Assembly: GCA_021800575.1 (NCBI GenBank) | Contig: JAJYYW010000118.1 | Span: 1-5,450, forward strand | Reading direction: 5' to 3' | Source: a bacterium | Lineage (GTDB): Bacteria > JAMCPX01 | Length of the DNA stretch: 5,450 nt | Shown: positions 1 through 4,514 of the stretch, one piece after another | Position numbering within the stretch: the stretch's first letter is position 1 | How the letters are laid out: every line of letters starts with the position of its first letter | The notes under the pieces: model-generated | The model's input: the letters and a program-made list of their open reading frames with translations, nothing else | Told to the model about the DNA's origin: nothing | Database searches by the model: none | Translations under genes and position numbers: made by a program

Positions 1-1454
1 CCGATATTGTAGCTTGCCATTTGTGCACCGACAGCACTGAATTCAACCACATACGAATTATCATCCGTACCCCAGACATTGCCTCCCGCGTCTATTGCCA
101 GGCCATAGGTTATGGCATTCGTGCCCATGAACTGATTGATGAGCATACCATCAGGGCTGAGGACGGCTATTCCGCTCCATGTTGAAACAACGATATTCCC
201 GGACTGAGCCACTGCCACATCAACAATCGAACCACCGGCAAAATAGGTAAAGATTTCAGGGGTCGCCTGTGCCTGGTTCGAGTAGATGCTTTCACCGCTT
301 GCGTTTACACCCGTCACGACAAAGGTATACTGCGTCCAATTGGTCAGGCCCGTGACCTTGTAGGCCGTTGTCGTTGTCACACCTATTTCCGAATACATAC
401 CCGGTGAAGTCAGTTCGTATATCGTGTAGCTGGAGGCCGGTGTCTGGGTACTCCACGTCAATCCGATATTTTCGTCACCTGCGGATGCTAAAAGATTATA
501 CGGCGGCAGCGGTGCGTTACTGGTCGATATGGGTATGGTGCCTGTTATTTCCGCTCCATAAGGGTCGGCAATGGTAACGGTAATCGAGCCACCTGATCCC
601 TGGGCCAGCGGCGCTGTCAGTGTGGCCGTCGTACCGGCAAACGTTATCGACCAGCCGGTTGTCGTTGTCCAGGTGTAGCTGAGCCTATCTCCGTCAGGGT
701 CCGTAGCACTAACCACAGCGGATATCGTGCTGCCCGGAGAAACAGGATTCGGCAGGGCGGTAAGACTATTGATAACGGGAAGCGCGTTTTCCGCTGTACT
801 GATAACGATCGAACCACTGACAACGCCGCCGAAGCCGTCATCGATCGTCACCGTTGCCGTACCTCCATTGCCGAACTGATAGGGAGACACAACCTGAATA
901 TCCGGGGTGCCCTGTCCGGATTGAATGATCCACCCGTCCGGAACTGCCCAGGAATACGAGAGGCTGTTGCCCACTTCATCGGTTGCCGAGACGGACAATG
1001 CCATGAGCCCTCCTCTTGCGACAGGGTTGGGAGTTGCAGACAGCATGCTGATGACCGGCAATGCATTGTTCATCGTGGCGAGCGGTGCTGTACCGACAAC
1101 GTAGCGTTCATACGGATCTGTAATAATGACGGTCGCTGTCCCGCTTGAGCCATACACGTCAGGAGCCTGTATGGTCGCTGTCGGCGTAGTGCCTCCGGCA
1201 ACGACAGACCAGTTGCCTGTCGTGGTCCACGTGTACGTCAACGCAAGGTTTTGCTGACTGCGTGCTGTCACGGTCAGCGTGATCCTCGAGCCGGGATGTG
1301 CAGGAATACCGGTCTCTGATATGCCGCTCAGGGTGAGCTGGTTGACAGGCTGAACCGGCGATGCGGGCGAACTGCTCTTGTTGGCACATCCGGAAACAAG
1401 GGTGAAGTATACAACAGAGAGGGTTACGATAAATAAAAGTTTAATGACCTTCAT
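1..1454 (-). CDS. Large surface or periplasmic lipoprotein with Ig-like repeats, FN3 and beta-propeller (3' end outside window)
   Basis: The frame is open from the ATG at 1454-1452 to the left edge (484 codons), so the C-terminus is missing. A strong Shine-Dalgarno (AAAGGAGGAG, complement of 1461-1470) lies 6 nt before the ATG and fixes the start. The N-terminus is a lipoprotein signal peptide: MK, a hydrophobic core, and the lipobox V-S-G-C with Cys23 as the lipidated residue. Residue +2 is Ala, which by the general rule favours the outer membrane. A Ser/Pro-rich linker follows. Next come three Ig/PKD-like repeats (about 39-128, 129-221, 222-312), each with a Y-T/S-W core and a TVTI-x-D strand. 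An FN3 domain (about 313-399) carries LTWS, YTIY and VTGLTNWTQYTF. From about 402 there are two NHL-like propeller blades (DVAVAQSGNIVVST, GLAIDAGGNVWGTD). Such proteins usually bind ligands or other proteins at the cell surface; the substrate is unknown. No enzyme motif is visible. The gene stands alone, downstream of the tRNA. Confidence 0.93.
   Translation of the reverse strand, partial: MKVIKLLFIVTLSVVYFTLVSGCANKSSSPASPVQPVNQLTLSGISETGIPAHPGSRITLTVTARSQQNLALTYTWTTTGNWSVVAGGTTPTATIQAPDVYGSSGTATVIITDPYERYVVGTAPLATMNNALPVISMLSATPNPVARGGLMALSVSATDEVGNSLSYSWAVPDGWIIQSGQGTPDIQVVSPYQFGNGGTATVTIDDGFGGVVSGSIVISTAENALPVINSLTALPNPVSPGSTISAVVSATDPDGDRLSYTWTTTTGWSITFAGTTATLTAPLAQGSGGSITVTIADPYGAEITGTIPISTSNAPLPPYNLLASAGDENIGLTWSTQTPASSYTIYELTSPGMYSEIGVTTTTAYKVTGLTNWTQYTFVVTGVNASGESIYSNQAQATPEIFTYFAGGSIVDVAVAQSGNIVVSTWSGIAVLSPDGMLINQFMGTNAITYGLAIDAGGNVWGTDDNSYVVEFSAVGAQMASYNI
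258..518 (-). other. Fibronectin type III domain of the lipoprotein
   Basis: Residues about 313-399 begin with N-A-P-L-P-P-Y-N-L. They hold the conserved FN3 landmarks: Trp in LTWS, Tyr in SYTIYEL, the T-G-L-x-x-x-T-x-Y motif, V-x-G-V-N-A-S-G-E-S, and a closing A-T-P-E. It separates the Ig-like repeats from the propeller. Confidence 0.8.
519..1340 (-). repeat. Three tandem Ig/PKD-like repeats of about 90 residues in the lipoprotein
   Basis: Repeat boundaries are about 1071-1340, 792-1070 and 519-791. Repeats 2 and 3 start with N-A-L-P-V-I and then x-x-L-x-A-x-P-N-P-V. All three share a Y-T/S-W core strand, a following G-x-W (NW/GW) pair, and a G-G/S-x-x-T-V-T/I-I-x-D strand near the end. Repeat 1 is the most diverged: it lacks NALPVI and has ARSQQNLAL where the others have A-T-D-x-x-G-x-x-L. 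The repeat is clear at protein level but degenerate in DNA, so it is an old duplication and not a recent one. Confidence 0.8.
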
Positions 1455-1478
1455 GGTACTCTCCTCCTTTTGTCATCT

Positions 1479-1507
1479 GTACTAACAAAAAGAACGAATA
1501 AGATCAA
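1479..1507 (-). promoter_or_regulatory. Candidate promoter of the lipoprotein gene
   Basis: On the minus strand, TTGATC (1507-1502) is followed after 17 nt by TAGTAC (1484-1479), which has an extended -10 TGT just before it. The -35 box is good and the -10 box is weak (three of six). It would give a very short leader of about 20 nt containing the Shine-Dalgarno. Read-through from the tRNA promoter is the alternative. I see no convincing intrinsic terminator between the tRNA and this gene. Confidence 0.33.
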
Positions 1508-1581
1508 GAAAGAGCAAACAAAAATCAGGAACTGTTCGTAATACCGGTCGTGCTGGCGCTGGCCTGGAGGGAAAGGGAAAA

Positions 1582-1654
1582 AGTGCCTGGGGGGATTTGA
1601 ACCCCCGACCTACGGAGCCGGAGTCCGTCGCTCTATCCACTGGGCTACAGGCAC
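1582..1654 (-). tRNA. tRNA-Arg, anticodon CCG (codon CGG)
   Basis: The 73-nt minus-strand sequence folds into a full cloverleaf. The acceptor stem GTGCCTG/CAGGCAC pairs perfectly. The D arm GCCC/GAGC encloses AGTGGATA, with the GG pair and A20 typical of Arg tRNAs. The anticodon stem ACGGA/TCCGT is perfect with loop CTCCGGC, anticodon CCG at 1621-1619. The variable loop is AGGTC, and the T arm GGGGG/CCCCC encloses TTCAAAT. CCA is not encoded; the gene is followed by a T-run. Two details are slightly odd: a C12-A23 mismatch in the D stem and a U discriminator base, where Arg tRNAs usually have A or G. Confidence 0.96.
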
Positions 1655-1665
1655 ACTACTATCTT

Positions 1666-1693
1666 TTTATATACCACTCCACTGTTCTGTCAA
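1666..1693 (-). promoter_or_regulatory. Sigma70 promoter of tRNA-Arg
   Basis: On the minus strand a perfect -35 box TTGACA (1693-1688) is followed after 16 nt by TATAAA (1671-1666). Transcription would begin a few bases upstream of the mature tRNA 5' end at 1654. The near-consensus boxes fit a strongly expressed stable RNA. Confidence 0.8.
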
Positions 1694-1749
1694 GTAGCTC
1701 CTATTGCGTAACACCATTGTTGTCCATCGCAGTATCGATCAACATGAAA

Positions 1750-1764
1750 CCGTGCAGTGCACGG
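1750..1764. promoter_or_regulatory. Perfect 15-bp palindrome, possible operator upstream of the porin promoter
   Basis: CCGTGCA-G-TGCACGG is a perfect 7-bp inverted repeat with one central base. It ends 9 bp before the -35 box of the candidate porin promoter, a usual place for an activator or repressor dimer. The regulator is not in the window. A chance palindrome is possible, but the length and placement argue for function. Confidence 0.45.
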
Positions 1765-1773
1765 ACTGCAGCA

Positions 1774-1802
1774 TTGACACCGCGACGCGGCACGGCTATC
1801 CT
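1774..1802 (+). promoter_or_regulatory. Candidate sigma70 promoter of the porin gene, with a palindrome in the spacer
   Basis: TTGACA (1774-1779) is followed after exactly 17 bp by TATCCT (1797-1802), six of six and four of six matches to consensus. The spacer opens with the perfect inverted repeat CCGCG-A-CGCGG (1780-1790), which could let a repressor occlude RNA polymerase. The predicted start is near 1809, about 78 nt before the leader ATG. Confidence 0.5.
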
Positions 1803-1886
1803 GGTAAGGAATACCGTTATCGAAACGATGCAGGCAGTTGTGCGAACTTCATACCGAAGGAAAACCCGAACAAAAGGAGATCGGTT

Positions 1887-1931
1887 ATGATAAGACCCGG
1901 TTTGCTCCCCGCACCGGATGGATCCGCGTGA
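1887..1931 (+). CDS. Possible 14-residue leader peptide translationally coupled to the porin
   Basis: The ATG at 1887 has the best ribosome-binding site in this region (AAAAGGAGA, 1872-1880, 7 nt from AGGAG to ATG). The frame reads MIRPGLLPAPDGSA and stops at TGA 1929-1931. That stop overlaps the porin ATG (1931-1933) as TGATG, the classic arrangement for translational coupling by re-initiation. The porin start itself has only a weak site (GGATGGA, 1916-1922). The peptide resembles nothing I recognise and its sequence may not matter. The alternative is a single-base error or frameshift that separates the true porin start at 1887 from the rest of the gene. Confidence 0.45.
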   Translation: MIRPGLLPAPDGSA

Positions 1932-3217
1932 TGTCCGTGCAGAAGGGCGCACGAGCAGCATTTACAGCTCTTTTAATCAACGCACTGATTAACCTGCTTG
2001 CCCTGCCTGTGGCTGCAAAGCCGGCGACACTCGATCCGTTGGCCCACCATGAACACGCTGATGCTGCGCAGGTGCCGGGGGATACACCCTTTGTGAACAA
2101 CGCAACAGGCGACTGGTCTGGTGCCCGTCAGCGCCTCAGAGAGCAGGGTGTCACGCTCAATGCGCAGCTCGTGCTGGAAGGATTTCACAACTTCCTGGGG
2201 GGGCTGAAAACAGGGACCGAGGGCGCCTTGACCTTCGACCTGAATCTGGCGCTGGACACCGGAAAGGCCGTTCACTGGCACGGTGGCACGTTGTATGTGG
2301 ACCTTGAGGACCATGCCGGTCAAAACCCCTCCACGGTACTCACCGGCGACCTCCAGACGTTCGACAAGCTCAACTCCACGCCGTACCTGCAGATATTCGA
2401 GCTGTGGTATCAGCAAACGCTGTTTGACGGATGGCTGCGCCTGAAGCTCGGCAAGGTGGATGCCAACACAGAGTTCAGTGTGATCGACAATGGACTGCCG
2501 TTCCTCAATGCCTCGACCCAGGTTGCGCCGACCATCATCGTGTTTCCAACGACACCGGACCCCATGCCCGGCGCGAACCTGTTTTTTGCGCCCGCTAACT
2601 GGTGGTATGCTTCGTTCGGCGCCTTTTACGCCAACCGCTCCGACACATTCGGGGATTTTTTCGGCCACCCTCAGAATGTCCAGCTGACCGACTTCGGCAC
2701 GTTCCTTATCGGCGAAACAGGGATCCGGTGGCATCACGCGCCCGGTTCAGCGGCAGGCGGCAACCTGAAACTCGGCGCATGGGGACACACCGGAACCTTT
2801 AACCGCCTGGGAGGCGGCAGGCAGAGGGGCACGGACGGATATTATGCTGTTCTCGATCAAACGTTGTGGCAGCCGTCGCCCGGGCAGGGGCACAACCGGG
2901 GCATACGGATTTTTTTCGAATCCGGACACGCACAGCCCGATGTGAGCATCATCGATTGGAACGTTACCGGAGGTATCACCTGGACCGGTATGGTTGCAGC
3001 ACGTCAGCACGACATCCTTGGTTTCAGCGCAAACTATGCGCACCTCAGTGTGCAGGCGGGGCTGCCGTACACATACGAGCTTGCACTGGAAGGGTTGTAC
3101 CGTTTTCGGCTCCTGCCCTGGATGACGCTCCTGCCGGACCTGCAGTACATCCTGCACCCCGGCGGTTTTTATCCCAATGCCGTTATCGGAACATTGGATG
3201 TGACCGTTCAGTTCTGA
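1931..3217 (+). CDS. OprB-family carbohydrate-selective outer-membrane porin
   Basis: The protein has 428 residues from the ATG at 1931. I chose this start because it begins a typical Sec signal peptide: Gln-Lys-Gly-Ala-Arg, a hydrophobic core, and cleavage after V-A-A at residue 29. The frame stays open upstream to a TTG at 1838, but that stretch does not look exported. The mature protein follows the OprB pattern: a W-S-G-A-R-x-x-L-x-x-x-G-V near the start, the E-L-W-Y-Q segment followed by LRLKLGKVDANTEF, then GLPFLN, GLYRFRL and a PDLQYILHPGG strand near the end. It closes with V-T-V-Q-F, the terminal-Phe strand recognised by the BAM machinery. By family it forms a 16-strand barrel for diffusion of sugars; the substrate cannot be told from sequence. 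It appears monocistronic and faces the convergent gene at 3236. Confidence 0.93.
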   Translation: MSVQKGARAAFTALLINALINLLALPVAAKPATLDPLAHHEHADAAQVPGDTPFVNNATGDWSGARQRLREQGVTLNAQLVLEGFHNFLGGLKTGTEGALTFDLNLALDTGKAVHWHGGTLYVDLEDHAGQNPSTVLTGDLQTFDKLNSTPYLQIFELWYQQTLFDGWLRLKLGKVDANTEFSVIDNGLPFLNASTQVAPTIIVFPTTPDPMPGANLFFAPANWWYASFGAFYANRSDTFGDFFGHPQNVQLTDFGTFLIGETGIRWHHAPGSAAGGNLKLGAWGHTGTFNRLGGGRQRGTDGYYAVLDQTLWQPSPGQGHNRGIRIFFESGHAQPDVSIIDWNVTGGITWTGMVAARQHDILGFSANYAHLSVQAGLPYTYELALEGLYRFRLLPWMTLLPDLQYILHPGGFYPNAVIGTLDVTVQF

Positions 3218-3220
3218 ACG
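3205..3220. other. Palindrome over the porin stop codon, possible weak hairpin between convergent genes
   Basis: CGTTCAG-TT-CTGAACG is a perfect 7-bp inverted repeat containing the porin TGA (3215-3217). In RNA it would fold as about six pairs with a four-base loop. No U-tract follows on either strand, so it is not a standard intrinsic terminator. With only 18 bp between the two stop codons, it could still help termination or protect the 3' end. Confidence 0.3.
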
Positions 3221-3235
3221 ACTGAAGCGAAACCG

Positions 3236-4234
3236 TCATATCCTGAACAGAAACCCGAAATCGAACACAATGCCGTTCGCTCCGTGCCCGTCGAAACTGT
3301 CGAGGATCGCCTGATACCCGGCCTCCACATACAGCCGTGTCGACGTGGTCCTGAAGAACATGACGCCGCCGCCGGCAAACACGCCGGTGGCCGTCCTTGT
3401 ATAGTTCTCGTTGGACGCGTATGCGGTCCCGCTGTTGATCGTTCTCGACATGTTCAGGAGATGCAGGCTGACACTGCCGCCCACGAACGGTGCAATGTCC
3501 TGGTCATTCGTCACGTAATACCCGCCGATTTCCAGGATCTTCCAGTCGATGACATCTGTATCGCCGGGATTGCTCCAGCTGAACCCCAACGCCGGTTTGA
3601 ACTGCAGCATGGTATGCTCGTTCGGTTCATAACTGAAGATCAACCCGTCGAAGTTGGACAACGAACCCGAGTCCAGATAGGACGATGCAAGGGGCGTCGT
3701 GATACCCATGTCCAGTCCCATGTACGCAGAACTCTGCACCCGCCGCGGGGACCGGGTCTCCTGCTCGGTTATGTTATTCAGGGTAATCACCTGGGACACG
3801 GACTTGTCCTGAACAATGGCGTCCGACAAACGGTCGATCACCGCATCGAGGTCCGCCGGCGTATCGGCACTCAGCGAATTGTACAGGAGGGGCTTGCCGG
3901 TCGTAACATCAAAGACCGTGCATTCCACGATTATTTTCTTTCCGATCCGCAGCATCGTACCCGTGACCGCCTGGTTTGCCCCCTGCGCAGCGGCAAGCGG
4001 GATAGCGCAGGACGCGTCGTAACAGGTATCCGCTCCGGTAAAATCATTGGCCGCGATGATATCAAAGCGCCCGGACCTGGACAGGTCCTGTCGCAGGAGG
4101 TACGAACCGGCGGTCAGCAGCTCGTCGTGCACGCCTATCCCTCTGAGCTTAAAAACCATGATCGTGCGGTTTGCACAAAATGCCGGAGAAGCCTGGAGCA
4201 AAAGAAAAACAACAAGAGTAACAACCTTTTTCAT
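3236..4234 (-). CDS. Exported two-domain protein: CsgG/TolB-N-like periplasmic half plus probable outer-membrane beta-barrel
   Basis: The protein has 332 residues. The ATG at 4234-4232 follows a purine-rich site (GGGAGG, 4 nt away) and starts a clean Sec signal peptide: MKK, a leucine/valine core, and cleavage after A-F-C or A-F-C-A (residues 20-21). The C20 context P-A-F-C is not a lipobox. Residues 22-145 alternate beta and alpha in the style of CsgG/LpoB/DUF2380 proteins: TIMVFKLRGIGV, then a helix, RFDIIAANDF, the Cys71-x4-Cys76 pair, GANQAVTGTMLRIGKKI, ECTVFDVTTGK, and a closing helix. After a polar linker (about 146-168), residues 170-332 are aromatic- and glycine-rich alternating strands ending F-D-F-G-F-L-F-R-I, like a small OmpA/OMP_b-brl barrel. 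It may anchor a periplasmic binding or assembly domain in the outer membrane; the exact function is unknown. The frame stays open upstream to 4612, but that stretch lacks export features. Confidence 0.85.
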   Translation of the reverse strand: MKKVVTLVVFLLLQASPAFCANRTIMVFKLRGIGVHDELLTAGSYLLRQDLSRSGRFDIIAANDFTGADTCYDASCAIPLAAAQGANQAVTGTMLRIGKKIIVECTVFDVTTGKPLLYNSLSADTPADLDAVIDRLSDAIVQDKSVSQVITLNNITEQETRSPRRVQSSAYMGLDMGITTPLASSYLDSGSLSNFDGLIFSYEPNEHTMLQFKPALGFSWSNPGDTDVIDWKILEIGGYYVTNDQDIAPFVGGSVSLHLLNMSRTINSGTAYASNENYTRTATGVFAGGGVMFFRTTSTRLYVEAGYQAILDSFDGHGANGIVFDFGFLFRI

Positions 4235-4297
4235 AAAACCTCCCTTCCCCCTGTAGACAAGGTGCCGGATGTTTCGATACATGAACAGGTTGTTTCT

Positions 4298-4326
4298 TAT
4301 GTAACAAAAAACGCGATGTCTGTCAA
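4298..4326 (-). promoter_or_regulatory. Candidate promoter of the barrel-protein gene
   Basis: On the minus strand a perfect TTGACA (4326-4321) is followed after 17 bp by TACATA (4303-4298), preceded by the extended -10 element TGT. The hexamer alone is weak, but the TGn element and the perfect -35 compensate. The predicted leader is about 55-60 nt before the ATG at 4234. Confidence 0.5.
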
Positions 4327-4358
4327 AAATGAGGATACAAGAACAGATCCTCTCCCTG

Positions 4359-4379
4359 CACGGCAGACGGTGTGCCGTG
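4359..4379. repeat. Inverted repeat in the divergent intergenic region
   Basis: CACGGCA (4359-4365) and TGCCGTG (4373-4379) pair perfectly around a 7-base loop. Flanking ACAGATCC (4343-4350) and GGACCTGT (4379-4386) extend the symmetry with one mismatch. A third copy, CACGGCA, occurs at 4435-4441. It could be a protein-binding site or a transcript hairpin; no U-tract follows it. Confidence 0.4.
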
Positions 4380-4462
4380 GACCTGTGCACCATAGACAAA
4401 GTCCGCATTTCATAGTATGCTGGTTTTGACACGACACGGCAAAAACCTGTTTTGAAGACCCG

Positions 4463-4494
4463 GGGCTGGCAGGGCAAAGACTCTGCCGCAGCCC
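4463..4494 (+). promoter_or_regulatory. Stable hairpin in the leader of the GGDEF gene
   Basis: The RNA would pair GGGCTG (4463-4468) with CAGCCC (4489-4494), and GCAGGG (4469-4474) with CTCTGC (4481-4486, one G-U pair). It has a 2-nt bulge (4487-4488) and a 6-base loop. The hairpin ends 7 nt before the AAAGGG ribosome-binding site (4502-4507), so it may influence translation initiation. It does not match a riboswitch class I can name. Confidence 0.45.
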
Positions 4495-4514
4495 ATGGAT
4501 GAAAGGGTAAAAAC

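Noticed and set aside
1571..1582. Intrinsic terminator after the tRNA
   Set aside because: There is only a five-T run directly after the acceptor stem, and no separate GC-rich hairpin precedes it.
1597..1890. Plus-strand open frame of 97 codons crossing the tRNA
   Set aside because: It begins inside the tRNA gene, runs opposite it, and shows no protein-like features.
2277..2298. Sigma54-like TGGCAC elements
   Set aside because: They lie inside the porin coding sequence and the spacing to a TTGC-type box is wrong.
1973..2737. Minus-strand open frame (254 codons) inside the porin gene
   Set aside because: It is antisense to a confident OprB porin, with no export signal, domain or ribosome-binding site.
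3284..4429. Long plus-strand open frame (381 codons) antisense to the barrel-protein gene
   Set aside because: It has no ribosome-binding site or recognisable domain, and its composition is rich in Arg, His and Gly as expected for an antisense shadow. The minus-strand gene has a signal peptide and domain structure.
4435..4494. c-di-GMP-I (GEMM) riboswitch upstream of the cyclase, suggested by CACGGCAAAAACCTG
   Set aside because: The opening resembles the GEMM 5' side, but I could not find the closing GGTTGCCG-type strand or the conserved tetraloop receptor downstream in the right order.
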